Assembly: GCF_000300975.2 (NCBI RefSeq)
Contig: NZ_AEEC02000007.1
Coordinates: 62,001 to 126,000, forward strand
Length of the DNA: 64,000 nt
Reading direction: 5' to 3'
Source of the DNA: Herbaspirillum frisingense GSF30
Lineage (GTDB): Bacteria > Pseudomonadota > Gammaproteobacteria > Burkholderiales > Burkholderiaceae_D
Part shown: one piece after another, positions 9,196 to 18,724 of the stretch
Layout: each line of letters begins with the position of its first letter
Numbering within the stretch: the first letter of the stretch is position 1
Translations under genes and position numbers: made by a program
Notes under the pieces: model-generated
What the model was told of the DNA's origin: nothing
Databases searched by the model: none
Seen by the model: the letters and a program-made list of their open reading frames with translations, nothing else

Positions 9196-9224
9196 TTGAC
9201 CGGATGCAAATGAGAAGATATTAT
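9196..9224 (+). promoter_or_regulatory. sigma-70 promoter for tRNA-Ser
   Basis: TTGACC at 9196-9201 and TATTAT at 9219-9224 are separated by exactly 17 bp, about 50 bp before the mature tRNA 5' end. Both hexamers are close to consensus. Confidence 0.7.
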
Positions 9225-9273
9225 CTCGGTCTTCGCTGAGGCAACGCAGCAATGCGATAACAGCCTTCAGTGT

Positions 9274-9367
9274 GGAGACGTGGCCGAGTGGTCGAAGGCA
9301 CTTCCCTGCTAAGGAAGCATACGGGCTTAAACCTGTATCGAGGGTTCGAATCCCTCCGTCTCCGCCA
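9274..9367 (+). tRNA. tRNA-Ser (anticodon GCT)
   Basis: A 94-nt class II tRNA including encoded CCA. Acceptor stem GGAGACG pairs with CGTCTCC, discriminator G and CCA at 9365-9367. The anticodon stem CTTCC/GGAAG encloses loop CTGCTAA, with GCT at 9308-9310, reading AGY serine codons. The long variable arm (ATACGGGCTTAAACCTGTAT) and the T arm GAGGGTTCGAATCCCTC are clear. It has its own promoter and terminator. Confidence 0.97.
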
Positions 9368-9378
9368 GAAACATTGAT

Positions 9379-9403
9379 AAAACGGGCCCTTGCGGCCCGT
9401 TTT
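9379..9403 (+). terminator. Rho-independent terminator after tRNA-Ser
   Basis: Stem AAAACGGGCC / GGCCCGTTTT with loop CTTGC, continuing into a short T run. It lies 11 bp after the tRNA CCA end. Confidence 0.8.
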
Positions 9404-9660
9404 TCATTTCTACCACTCATGAATTATTTTTGGTTCGATTGCGCCCGCATCCGACTCGGTTGGAATACGCGCCACCATACATTCAACAAAAAATTCGCGA
9501 GCCCAATTTTCGCTCCCGGTTTAATCCCCTCTTTGCTCAATAGCGAAACCATCTCAAAATCATTGATAATGCCTGTCGGCACTATGATAGGTCGGTGGCA
9601 AATCGCATTGCCGAACCTTTCTAGTAAGTTCAAATAGAGAAAAGCAGGTAGGGGTATACG

Positions 9661-12600
9661 GTGGGGGCAACGCGACCTTATTTCAGCTTGGGCATTAGCG
9701 ATCTCGAATCCATTTTTGATCAAGCTCAAAACAATCCAGAGATACTCGATCTCCTTCAGCGCGAGCTCACTTGCAGAAAAACTGAGCGAGCAACGCAATT
9801 GGCAAATCGTATCCGGGAGCTGTTACCGGCTCACCATGTGAGCACGGCAAAAAATACCCCACCCCAGCCCACACCTGGAAAAAGGCCGCCGCCAACCAGC
9901 GAGCGACCGACTCAACGCGAACAAGCTTTCGTCGTACCTGCCACAAAAGCGGCTGTATCCCCGACGGCCGCTCAACCCGCGGTAAGTACCCCCTTCCCGA
10001 CCAAAAAAATTGCGCCTACTCAAAGACGCGTAGACGATCCAACCTCGGTTATTGAGGCTTGGACAGCGATGGAAGCGCTTTCTCCGCAAACCTATCGCCA
10101 ACCAGCCGATCTGGCCAACGGCGACGCTCGCTGCATCGCTCAGCTCGATCAAGACCAATTACCGTGGCAGCGCGGTGAAAAGTCGCGCCCTAACTACCAG
10201 TTGTTCTATCAGATCGTGTTCGGCGCAATCGACATGGAGGTCGCCACCGACGCGCTCGTCAAAACCTATGGTGCCGAAGAGGAGAAAAGCCCGCGTACCC
10301 GCGAAAAGGCTTCCATTGCTGCAGCTTTGGTGGATCGAGAAGGATTTCTGATCCAGGAGGATGGTGCAGCCATTTCCAGCTTTGCCTGGGCCTTGCCCGT
10401 CGCCCTAAGAGGCGATATCACTCGTTTGGGCGACTGGGCAGACTTGGAAGAGGACCTCGTAAAAGACTTCACCGAACGCTTGGTAGAACGCGACGAAGAG
10501 GGAAAGCCTCTTCCGATGAACCGGAGGTTGATTGACGATGCCTTCAAATGGTTGATCGAGAGATTACAGATCCCGACGGGCTTCTACCAGGGACCCAAGT
10601 TTTCGGTCAGGGTCTACCACTATTACAAGGCCAAGAATCCACCAGAGGTCTCTCTCCTAAACTCGTTCTATCTGAACGATCTGGCAAAAATTCGGAAATT
10701 GGTGGCCGCCGACCGGGTCACGCCTGCTCTCGCCCGCTACATCGGACTGCAACCGGTTGAGCACAGCCCAGATCTGTTACGCAATCACCATTTAATCGAA
10801 GAGCTCATCGCTCCCAAATCCTTTTCTCAAGCTCGGTGGCCCGCACCAGGCGGACACCCGCTTGTCACACTCCAGCAAGCGGCCGTCAACGCCGCCCGCA
10901 ACACTATTGGTCAGGCGCCAGGGATAGCAGCGGTTAACGGCCCACCCGGAACTGGCAAAACCACCCTCCTCCGCGATATCGTCGCAGCCTGCGTTCTGGA
11001 CCGAGCTGTCGCGATGGCTAAGTTCGATGATCCGGCAACAGCTTTTGAAACCACTGGAATCAAGATTCCCGCCGGCGATCGCGCGTTCTTTCACTTATAC
11101 AAGGTAGCATCATCGCTCAGAGGCCACGAAATCGTCGTCGCCTCCAGTAACAACAAGGCCGTTGAGAACGTCAGTCGTGAGCTACCGTCTGTCAAGGCGA
11201 TCGGCCGAGATTTCCAGTACTTCAAAACCATTTCCGACCGGCTTAGCGCAAGCCGCGAGGAACAAGGTAGAAGCGTCTCTGGCGAGGCCACGTGGGGTCT
11301 GATCGCGGCAGTGCTGGGAAATGCGGAGAACCGTGGCGCCTTCCAACAGACCGTCTGGTTTGACCCTGACCACAGCCTACGTATCTATCTAAGGGCTGCA
11401 AAAGGCGATTCGGTCATCCGTGAGATACGGGATGAGGCGGGCAACCTTATTCGTCGAGAGACGCCCATCATCGTAACCAAAGAAGCACCACCATCACCCG
11501 AGCAAGCCAAAAACGAATGGCCAAAAGCACGGCGCCGATTCCAGAAGTTAAAAAGTGAACTAGACCAAGAACTGCAGCACCTTGAGGACATCCGACAAGA
11601 ATGCCTCAAGTTGCCCGCAGTCCGTCGTGCCGTCGCTGCCGCGTTGGAACAGTATCAATGCGATCAGGTCGAGTTCGAGCGTCTTCTGGGACTTTTACGC
11701 GACGTCCAGTCTCAACTAAACCTCACCGAGCACAAGCTACAATATGCCGAAGCCGATGAGTTAGGTAAGCGCCAATCCAAACCCTGGTGGTTACATCGGA
11801 TTTTCAATACCCGCCGTTATCAAGAATGGGCAGCACAGTACGCCCCTCTTGCCGAGAATGCACGGCAGCTTCGACAGTCGGTCGCGCAGATCAGGAGAGA
11901 CTACCTGTCCGCACAAAAAGGCCACGATGAAGGAGAACAGGCCTATTTACGTGCAAAACAGACACTCGAAGCACGCCTGTATGAGCGAGACACGCTAGAA
12001 CTGACAATCGCAGGCTATCGGCAAGATCTGGGGAGGCACCTGGTCGACGAAGATTTTTTCGAACGTGGCCATGAAAACTGGAATCTCTCCGCACCCTGGG
12101 TGACGGCCGCTATTCAACGCAAAAGAGAAGACCTCTTTGAAGCGTCGATGGCATTGCATCGGGCCTTCATTGATGTGAACGCACAACGTATTTCCCATAA
12201 CTTCGGCGCGCTCATGGGTGCCATGCAAGCCGGCGCATTTCAGGATCCAGCCAAACTGGCGCTTTTGGGGGATCTCTGGAGCACACTCTTCCTGATTTGC
12301 CCGGTGATATCAACGACTTTTGCTTCGGTCGACCGTATGCTGGGCGATCTGCCGCCGGCATCCTTTGGCTGGCTACTACTAGACGAAGCAGGCCAGGCGA
12401 CTCCACAAGCGGCCGCAGGTGCCATCATGCGCGCTCAACGCGCAGTCGTCGTTGGAGATCCGTTGCAGATTCCGCCCGTTGTTTCACTGCCCACGAAACT
12501 GACCGAGAAAATTGCCAAGCATTTCAATATCGACAAACTCCGTTGGCTGGCACCAGATGCATCGGCTCAGACCGTTGCCGATGATGCGTCACACTACCGT

Positions 12601-13230
12601 GCGCAATTCCAAGCAAGTACCGGCCCCCTTGAAGTTGGTCTGCCATTGCTCGTGCATCGGCGCTGCCAAGATCCGATGTTCCGAATCGCCAATGACATTG
12701 CCTACGATGGACAAATGGTTCATGCGGCCGGCTCTCCTTCATCTAGCCAGATTGTCGATATTCTGGGAGAGCCTCGTTGGTTCGACGTCGATGGCACCGG
12801 AGACTCCAAATGGTGCCCAGCCGAAGGTAAGCTTGTGCTTGACCTGCTGCAGCAACTAGCCAAGGGCGGAGTCACTACTCCCGATATTTACATCATTACG
12901 CCTTTCCGCATTGTCGCCAACGAGCTCAGACAACTGCTGCGTCAAGAAGACGCGCTTTTCAGAGCCTTCAATGTTGATATGAACGATTGGATCAAGAATC
13001 GTGTCGGCACCATCCACACTTTCCAGGGAAAGGAAGCTGAGGCGGTTATCGCAGTACTGGGGGCACCGATGAAGTCTCAGCAAGGCGCCAGATCGTGGGC
13101 CACGAGCACGCCTAACATACTGAACGTCATGGTATCGCGTGCCAAGCGGACTATGTATATTGTCGGCTCGCTGGCATCTTGGTCAACGTCGGGACATGGG
13201 CGAACGATGGCCAAACTTATGGGCAACTAA
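9661..13230 (+). CDS. large SF1 (UPF1/DNA2-like) helicase, accessory gene next to tRNA-Ser
   Basis: A 1189-residue NTP-dependent helicase-type protein. Walker A GPPGTGKTT at residues 427-435, Walker B/motif II LLLDEAGQA at 905-913, GDPLQIPPV motif III nearby, HTFQGKEAEAVI motif V near 1120 and VMVSRAKR motif VI at 1156-1163 define the superfamily 1B UPF1/DNA2 fold. Between motifs Ia and II lies a charged, probably coiled-coil insert (about residues 620-800). The N-terminal 420 residues are unknown and include a Pro/Thr-rich linker (60-125). GTG start has AGGTAGGGG six bases upstream and an in-frame stop 12 bp before. G+C is visibly lower than in flanking genes. A single-gene defence or DNA-repair role is possible but unproven; no nuclease domain was recognised. 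Confidence 0.85.
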   Translation: MGATRPYFSLGISDLESIFDQAQNNPEILDLLQRELTCRKTERATQLANRIRELLPAHHVSTAKNTPPQPTPGKRPPPTSERPTQREQAFVVPATKAAVSPTAAQPAVSTPFPTKKIAPTQRRVDDPTSVIEAWTAMEALSPQTYRQPADLANGDARCIAQLDQDQLPWQRGEKSRPNYQLFYQIVFGAIDMEVATDALVKTYGAEEEKSPRTREKASIAAALVDREGFLIQEDGAAISSFAWALPVALRGDITRLGDWADLEEDLVKDFTERLVERDEEGKPLPMNRRLIDDAFKWLIERLQIPTGFYQGPKFSVRVYHYYKAKNPPEVSLLNSFYLNDLAKIRKLVAADRVTPALARYIGLQPVEHSPDLLRNHHLIEELIAPKSFSQARWPAPGGHPLVTLQQAAVNAARNTIGQAPGIAAVNGPPGTGKTTLLRDIVAACVLDRAVAMAKFDDPATAFETTGIKIPAGDRAFFHLYKVASSLRGHEIVVASSNNKAVENVSRELPSVKAIGRDFQYFKTISDRLSASREEQGRSVSGEATWGLIAAVLGNAENRGAFQQTVWFDPDHSLRIYLRAAKGDSVIREIRDEAGNLIRRETPIIVTKEAPPSPEQAKNEWPKARRRFQKLKSELDQELQHLEDIRQECLKLPAVRRAVAAALEQYQCDQVEFERLLGLLRDVQSQLNLTEHKLQYAEADELGKRQSKPWWLHRIFNTRRYQEWAAQYAPLAENARQLRQSVAQIRRDYLSAQKGHDEGEQAYLRAKQTLEARLYERDTLELTIAGYRQDLGRHLVDEDFFERGHENWNLSAPWVTAAIQRKREDLFEASMALHRAFIDVNAQRISHNFGALMGAMQAGAFQDPAKLALLGDLWSTLFLICPVISTTFASVDRMLGDLPPASFGWLLLDEAGQATPQAAAGAIMRAQRAVVVGDPLQIPPVVSLPTKLTEKIAKHFNIDKLRWLAPDASAQTVADDASHYRAQFQASTGPLEVGLPLLVHRRCQDPMFRIANDIAYDGQMVHAAGSPSSSQIVDILGEPRWFDVDGTGDSKWCPAEGKLVLDLLQQLAKGGVTTPDIYIITPFRIVANELRQLLRQEDALFRAFNVDMNDWIKNRVGTIHTFQGKEAEAVIAVLGAPMKSQQGARSWATSTPNILNVMVSRAKRTMYIVGSLASWSTSGHGRTMAKLMGN

Positions 13231-13438
13231 AGAAAAAGCCCGCGCAGACTCTACATCATTGCCGTACTAATCTCGGGGAGCAGATCCATCGACATTGCCC
13301 CCCCTCCCCGGGGTACCTGCTGATTTGTCGCAGCATGACGGCAAACAGGAGATTCTGGCTCTCGGCATCTGCGCGGCTGGACGTAAACGTCAGGGTACTG
13401 TCAGACAGTGTTTTGTGCATCGCGGCATAATATCCGCC

Positions 13439-14554
13439 ATGGAAAAAATCATTGTCTACATCATTCCCGTCTTCCTCTTGTTGATCGTGGCGGAATTCAC
13501 CTATGGCTACGTTCGCGGCCGCAACACCTACCGCCTGCCCGATGTCCTGGCGAGCATGTCGCAAGGGGTCATCAGCCAGTTGGTGGCGCTGCTCACCCAG
13601 TTGTTCCAGGTCGGGCTGTATTCGCTCACCTATCGTGCCGTGGCCGTCTTCCCGGCGGCGCGCTTCTGGCAAGGCGCGTTCGGCTGGATCGCGGCCATCT
13701 TGCTGTTCGATTTTTTCGATTACTGGTTGCACCGCTTCGGCCATGAGAACGCATTGGGCTGGGCGGCACACTCGGTGCATCATCAGAGCCAGGACTTCAA
13801 TCTCTCCACTGCGCTGCGTCAGGAAAGCACCGTGGCGCTGCTTGGCTGGGTGTTCTACCTGCCCATGGCGATCCTAGGCGTGGAGCCCGAACAATTCGGC
13901 ATCGCCGGACTGGTGGTGCTGACCTACCAATTCTGGATCCACACCGAGCACATCGGCAAACTGGGCTGGTTCGATCGCGTGTTTTCCTCGCCCTCCAATC
14001 ACCGGGTACATCATGCGGTCAACGAGCAATACCTGGACAAGAACTACGGCGGCATGCTGGTGATCTGGGACCGCATGTTCGGCACCTTTGCCGAGGAAAA
14101 GGAGAAAGTCGTCTACGGCACCCGTACGCCCCTCAATAGCTGGGATCCGCTGTGGGCGGTCCTGTCCGGCTACTGGCAGCTATTGCACAGCGCAGCAACG
14201 ATGCCGCGCTGGCAGGACAAGTTGAAGATCTGGTTCAAGGCGCCAGGCTGGCGCCCCGCCGGGATGGAACCTTACCCACCCTTCGACCTTGAGGCCGCGC
14301 GTCGCCGTTACGACGTACAGCTGCCGCGCGTGAAGCAGTGGCTTTCAGGACTACAGTTCGTGGGTTTGTTGGCAGCAGCCTCGGCGTTGCTGTGGCAGGC
14401 AGACGAACAGCCCTACCTGCACCTTCTGGCGATCAGCACCGCCCTGCTGGCCGGATTCTGGGCGCTCGGTGCGTACATGCAGCGCCGCCTGGGCGGCGCG
14501 CTGGTACTCGCCATTGACGTGGCGGCAGCGGTGGCCGTCTACGCTTTGATCTGA
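13439..14554 (+). CDS. sterol desaturase / fatty acid hydroxylase family membrane protein
   Basis: Integral membrane di-iron oxygenase family of 371 residues. The three histidine clusters of the family are visible: HRFGHEN, HSVHH, and NHRVHH with HTEHIG between, flanked by hydrophobic segments (EKIIVYIIPVFLLLIVAEFTYG at the N-terminus, more at the C-terminus). The ATG at 13439 was chosen because it starts directly at the first membrane segment; upstream codons from 13295 look non-coding. The substrate (sterol, hopanoid, carotenoid or fatty acid) cannot be told. It ends 10 bp from sodC, convergent. Confidence 0.87.
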   Translation: MEKIIVYIIPVFLLLIVAEFTYGYVRGRNTYRLPDVLASMSQGVISQLVALLTQLFQVGLYSLTYRAVAVFPAARFWQGAFGWIAAILLFDFFDYWLHRFGHENALGWAAHSVHHQSQDFNLSTALRQESTVALLGWVFYLPMAILGVEPEQFGIAGLVVLTYQFWIHTEHIGKLGWFDRVFSSPSNHRVHHAVNEQYLDKNYGGMLVIWDRMFGTFAEEKEKVVYGTRTPLNSWDPLWAVLSGYWQLLHSAATMPRWQDKLKIWFKAPGWRPAGMEPYPPFDLEAARRRYDVQLPRVKQWLSGLQFVGLLAAASALLWQADEQPYLHLLAISTALLAGFWALGAYMQRRLGGALVLAIDVAAAVAVYALI

Positions 14555-14563
14555 GCGCTCTGC

Positions 14564-15091
14564 TTACTGGATGATGCCGCAGGCCAGGCGCACCCCGCCT
14601 CCACCCAGCGGCGCAGGATGGTCGGCATGGTTATCGCCGCCCACGTGGATCATCAGGGCATGGCCACGGACCTCGGCCAGTGTCTTGATGCGCGGTGCCA
14701 GGACCGGGTACTCGGCCTTGCCGGCGGCATTCACGTAGAGTGCCGGCAAATCGCCCAGGTGCCCCTCACCATACGGGCCCTCATGCTTGCCGGTCTTTTG
14801 CGGGTCCCAGTGACCACCTGCGGCCAAGGCCGGTTCCATCTTGCCGTCTTTTTCCAGCGGTGCGCAGGATGCATTCTGATGCACGTGGAAACCGTGCTGC
14901 CCGCCCGGCAGGCCGCTGATGGCCGGCGTGAACAGCAGACCGTAGGGAGTCTCGCTGATGGTCACCTCACCCACTGCGGCGGCCACGCCATTGGCATCGA
15001 CCAGGTTCATCGGCACCTTGATCGCCTCCGGGGTGGCAGCCAGGGCGGTTCCACAGGCCATCATGGCCAATGCTGCGATGTGTCGTTTCAT
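14564..15091 (-). CDS. sodC: periplasmic Cu/Zn superoxide dismutase
   Basis: Dismutates superoxide in the periplasm. Signal peptide [18 protein letters not shown], then a 157-residue mature protein with copper ligands in HGFHVHQN, the bridging and zinc ligands around [20 protein letters not shown], and the last copper His in [13 protein letters not shown]. Cysteines near SCAPL and LACG can form the conserved disulphide. The ATG at 15091 has GGAAGGAA upstream; a longer frame to 15223 lacks support. Confidence 0.95.
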   Translation of the reverse strand: MKRHIAALAMMACGTALAATPEAIKVPMNLVDANGVAAAVGEVTISETPYGLLFTPAISGLPGGQHGFHVHQNASCAPLEKDGKMEPALAAGGHWDPQKTGKHEGPYGEGHLGDLPALYVNAAGKAEYPVLAPRIKTLAEVRGHALMIHVGGDNHADHPAPLGGGGVRLACGIIQ

Positions 15092-15291
15092 GCTTGTTTC
15101 CTTCCGCAAATGAAAAGGATGGAGGATAGGTCGTCCGCAAGCGCAGCGGTGGGAGTGACGGATTCTCGCCGCCAGAACTGGACGAAGTTCGAGATTTTTA
15201 TCCCAGAAAACATCGAAAATCAAAGCTGAATTGCTTTACAACACGCCGGCAGGACCGCATGACGACCGGTGTCGCCGTCCTGACCGCGGAC

Positions 15292-17379
15292 TCAGGCGTG
15301 CGGCGTGTTGCCGGTTTCGCTGCCCTCACCCGTATCGGCAGCATCAAGCGCCACCTTGAGCTTACGCCCTTCCAGCAGCATCGCGTGGAAATCCACGGCT
15401 GGAATCGGTCGCGAGAAGATATAGCCCTGCAACTCGTTGCAACCGGCTTCGCGCAGGAAGTTGAACTGCTTTTCGGTTTCCACCCCTTCGGCGATGACCT
15501 TGTGGCGCAACTGCTTGGCGATACCGATGATGGCGCTGGCGATGGCGCAGTCATTGGTATCGTCCGGGATGCCCATGGTGAAGGAGCGGTCGATCTTGAG
15601 GGTATTGATGGGGAAACGCTTCAGGTAGGACAGGCTGGAATAGCCGGTCCCGAAATCGTCCAGGGAGATCGTGATACCCAGACTACAGATCTTTTCCATG
15701 ATGGAAATGACGCGATCGGTGCTATGCATAAGCATGCTCTCGGTGATTTCCAGCTCCAGCCAGTCGCCGCTGAGCATGTGGCGGCTCAGTGCAGCGCGTA
15801 CGCGGTCGGGCAGCGAACGGGTGAATTCGCGCGCCGTCACGTTCAGGGCGATGCGAATCGGCGCCATACCGGCTTCCTTCCAGGCCCGCGCCTGCCGGCA
15901 CACGGCATCCAGCACCCAGTCGCTGAGCTGGACGATCAGGCCGGTCTCCTCGGCAATGGGGATGAACTCGCCCGGCAGCAGCAGGCCGCGCTCCGGATGC
16001 TGCCAGCGCACCAGTGCTTCGGCCCCGGTGATGGCCAGGGTGTTCATGTCCACCTTGGGCTGGTAGTACAACAGCAGTTCGTTGTATTCGAAGGCATGCA
16101 GCAGACCGGTCTCGATGCGCAACAGGTCCAGCGTGTTGCGGTTCATCTCTTCGCTGTAGTAGACGTAGCCGCCTTCATTGTTGTCCCCGCCCTGCTTGGC
16201 GCGATACATGGCGATGTCGGCCAGGCGCAGCAGGGTCTCGGTGTCGCTGGCGTCTTCCGGGTACATGCTCACGCCGATGCTGGCGCCCACGCGCAATTCA
16301 TGGCCATCGATGAAGAAGGGATCGTCGAACACCGCCAGCAGCTTCTGGGCGACGAAACCGGGGTGGTAATCCTTGTCGATATCGAACAGGGCCACCGCGA
16401 ATTCGTCGGCACCCAGGCGTGCCACCACGTCCTGCTCGCGCAAGGCGCGGCGCAGGCGGATGGCCACTTCCACCAGCAGCATGTCGCCGGCGACGTGACC
16501 CAGGGTGTCGTTGATCGGCTTGAAGCGGTTCAGGTCGATGAACATGACGCAACCGTGCATGTTTTCATGCTGGGCTTCCATCAGTGCCTGATCCACGGTG
16601 CGGGTAAGCAGCGTGCGATTGGGCAAGCCGGTCAGGGCGTCGTAGTAGGCCAGGTGATGAATCAGCTTTTCGGCGTTCTTGCGTTCGGTGATGTCGCTCA
16701 GGTAGCCGATCAGGCCGATCGGATGCCCGCTCTGGTCGCGCATGACCGACAGCGAAAGGCTGGCCCAGAATACCTCCCCGGACTTCTTGCGGCGCCGCAC
16801 CTCCATCTCGCGACCACCCTGCTCCAGGAATACGTCGTGCAGCGAATCCTCTTCTTCCTCGTCCTCGTAGAGGAAGAGCACGTTGCGGCCGATGGCTTCC
16901 AGGGCGGTATAGCCGAACAATTGCTCAGCGCCACGGTTCCAGCTGGTGATGAAGCCGGCTGGGTCCATCGTGATCACCGATTCGTGCATCTGGTGCAGGA
17001 TCTGCGCCTGCTGTTCCAGCTTGGCTTCGATCTGATCCAGGGAGCGGGCCCGCTTCTCCGTTTCGGCGCGGCGTTGCATCAGGCGGCCAAGGAAGGCGCC
17101 CAGCATCGCCAGCCGGTTGCGCTCGAGCTCGGTATAGGGCCGCGTCAGGGAAGGAAAAACGAAATAGCCGAACTGCGCCTCTTCATGCGCCACCGGCTGG
17201 CATAGGCCGTTACCGGCCTCTGCCGGCATGCCGATCACGTAGCGTCCGCCGGGGCGCTTGAGGAAACCCGATGCGATTCCTCCCAGCGCGGCATGCAATG
17301 CCATGCCGTGCAGGTTTTGCATGGCGTCCAGCAATGCCGAACAGCATGCCAGATCGTCACTGCCCACGGAGGAGATCAT
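15292..17379 (-). CDS. PAS-GGDEF-EAL c-di-GMP signalling protein
   Basis: A 695-residue cytoplasmic protein. Residues 1-110 are a GAF-like sensor with a following helix, about 130-250 a PAS domain (ESVITMDPAGFITSWNRGAEQLFG) with a PAC tail, then GGDEF and EAL domains. The GGDEF site reads RLGADEF, a one-residue departure from GGDEF, with the RxxD inhibitory site REQD retained. The EAL domain looks intact: EALVRWQHPE, LDDFGTGYSSL, LKIDRSF, AEGVETEKQ. It probably acts mainly as a phosphodiesterase. The ATG at 17379 lies 6 bp after the upstream HDOD gene, so the two are coupled. Confidence 0.9.
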   Translation of the reverse strand: MISSVGSDDLACCSALLDAMQNLHGMALHAALGGIASGFLKRPGGRYVIGMPAEAGNGLCQPVAHEEAQFGYFVFPSLTRPYTELERNRLAMLGAFLGRLMQRRAETEKRARSLDQIEAKLEQQAQILHQMHESVITMDPAGFITSWNRGAEQLFGYTALEAIGRNVLFLYEDEEEEDSLHDVFLEQGGREMEVRRRKKSGEVFWASLSLSVMRDQSGHPIGLIGYLSDITERKNAEKLIHHLAYYDALTGLPNRTLLTRTVDQALMEAQHENMHGCVMFIDLNRFKPINDTLGHVAGDMLLVEVAIRLRRALREQDVVARLGADEFAVALFDIDKDYHPGFVAQKLLAVFDDPFFIDGHELRVGASIGVSMYPEDASDTETLLRLADIAMYRAKQGGDNNEGGYVYYSEEMNRNTLDLLRIETGLLHAFEYNELLLYYQPKVDMNTLAITGAEALVRWQHPERGLLLPGEFIPIAEETGLIVQLSDWVLDAVCRQARAWKEAGMAPIRIALNVTAREFTRSLPDRVRAALSRHMLSGDWLELEITESMLMHSTDRVISIMEKICSLGITISLDDFGTGYSSLSYLKRFPINTLKIDRSFTMGIPDDTNDCAIASAIIGIAKQLRHKVIAEGVETEKQFNFLREAGCNELQGYIFSRPIPAVDFHAMLLEGRKLKVALDAADTGEGSETGNTPHA

Positions 17380-17384
17380 CGTAA

Positions 17385-18584
17385 TCACGCCTCGGTACTG
17401 ACGCGTGTGGCCCAGCTGAAGGCCTGGATCAGACAGCGGCAATACACCTCAGCGTCCAGACCGGCGGCGTCCAGGTCCACATGGCGCAAGGGGATGCGGC
17501 CATCTTCGGAGCGTTCCACCACGTCTAGCAGCTTGCCCAGCCGGCCGCTGCGATAGACCAGCGCATTGCAGATATCCACCGGCAGCTTCAAGGGCTCGAT
17601 GATGTCGTTGAGCGGCATGCCCAGGAGGATATCCAGCAGCGAGAACATGCCGGTGATGAAAGCCCGGTCCAGTTCCTCGGGCGTGCACTCCACCCGCTGC
17701 GCCATCGCCTCCATCATGGCTGCACGGGCTGCCGCCCGTGGCAGCAGCGGATTGGCCGATTCGTCGCCGGGGAAGCGCGCATACAGCAACAGCTGCAACC
17801 AGCGCTGCAACTGACGGCGCCCCAGCAGATTGATGGCCTGGGTGAAATTGGTGATATGGGCCGAGAAGCCGAACGCGGCCGAACTCACCAGCTTGAAGAG
17901 TTGGTAGGACAGCGCCGGATCCTGCTTGAGCAGGGATTCCAGCTCATTGGCATCGGCGTCGCGCGCCACCAGTTCCAGCAACTTCAGCAGGCGGGCGCGG
18001 GAAATCGAATTCTTTTGCGACAGGCGGCTGTCGGGATGCAGGGCATATTCGCCCGAGAACCAGCGGAAACCCTCCACCCGGCAACCATCGAACTGCAGGG
18101 CATCGGCCACGTTCTCGGCCAGGTGGGGTCCGCGCAGGCGGTGCAGCCACTGGGTGGTTTCGGGCAGATTGCCGATGCTGGCATCCAGCGCCACCGATTC
18201 CACGAACGGGAATACGCTGGCACCTTGTGCCGGCAAACCGTCGGCGATGATGGCAAAGCCGCGGCTGTAGAGCCAGTCCAGCGCATCGATCTTGCCGGGG
18301 TCCACGCAATGCTCGACCGGTACGCGCAGGGCCAGTTGGCCCTGGGGAATCTCGTGCTTGAACTCCGGCGCAAAGATCGCCGGGTCGCGCACCGGGATGA
18401 TGCAGGTCAGGCCACCCAGGGCGTCATGCAGGTCGAACTCGTTGAACAATCTCGACAGCAAGGCGCTGCCGTCTTCGACAGCCGGCGAAATATGCAGCGA
18501 CAGCGCCGTCCAGACGTGATGAACGTCGGCGACGGGCTGCAAAAACACGAGTGGAAACGAAACGCTTTTATCCTGAACAGCCAT
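17385..18584 (-). CDS. degenerate EAL plus HDOD domain protein
   Basis: A 399-residue protein of the EAL-HDOD (YuxH-like) type. The N-terminal half resembles an EAL domain that has lost its catalytic residues. From about residue 195 the HDOD domain is clear: LLKLLELVARDADANELESL, DPALSYQLFKLVSSAAFG, INLLGRRQLQRWLQLLLYA. Such proteins usually act by protein contacts rather than catalysis. It is cotranscribed with the PAS-GGDEF-EAL gene directly downstream, and a second family member lies at 31821-33185. A strongly AT-rich stretch (about 18640-18700) upstream probably contains its promoter. Confidence 0.85.
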   Translation of the reverse strand: MAVQDKSVSFPLVFLQPVADVHHVWTALSLHISPAVEDGSALLSRLFNEFDLHDALGGLTCIIPVRDPAIFAPEFKHEIPQGQLALRVPVEHCVDPGKIDALDWLYSRGFAIIADGLPAQGASVFPFVESVALDASIGNLPETTQWLHRLRGPHLAENVADALQFDGCRVEGFRWFSGEYALHPDSRLSQKNSISRARLLKLLELVARDADANELESLLKQDPALSYQLFKLVSSAAFGFSAHITNFTQAINLLGRRQLQRWLQLLLYARFPGDESANPLLPRAAARAAMMEAMAQRVECTPEELDRAFITGMFSLLDILLGMPLNDIIEPLKLPVDICNALVYRSGRLGKLLDVVERSEDGRIPLRHVDLDAAGLDAEVYCRCLIQAFSWATRVSTEA

Positions 18585-18724
18585 ATTTTTATCGTGGCGC
18601 GCTCCGTAGCCTGCCGAAACGCTCTTGGGTGTCGAAAAACTCTAAATAAGTTTCCCAGCAGAATACTTAATTAAAATTAAATTTTTTCTAAATATACCCG
18701 ATAAAAGCAAGCTTGCAACCAGCT

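Noticed and set aside
9424-9798. 124-codon minus-strand frame between tRNA-Ser and the helicase
   Set aside because: Overlaps the helicase start by about 140 bp, has no recognisable domain, and the helicase start has good translational signals.
9345-13438. Genomic island with att repeats at tRNA-Ser
   Set aside because: I looked for a second copy of the tRNA 3' end after the helicase gene and found none, and there is no integrase in the window.
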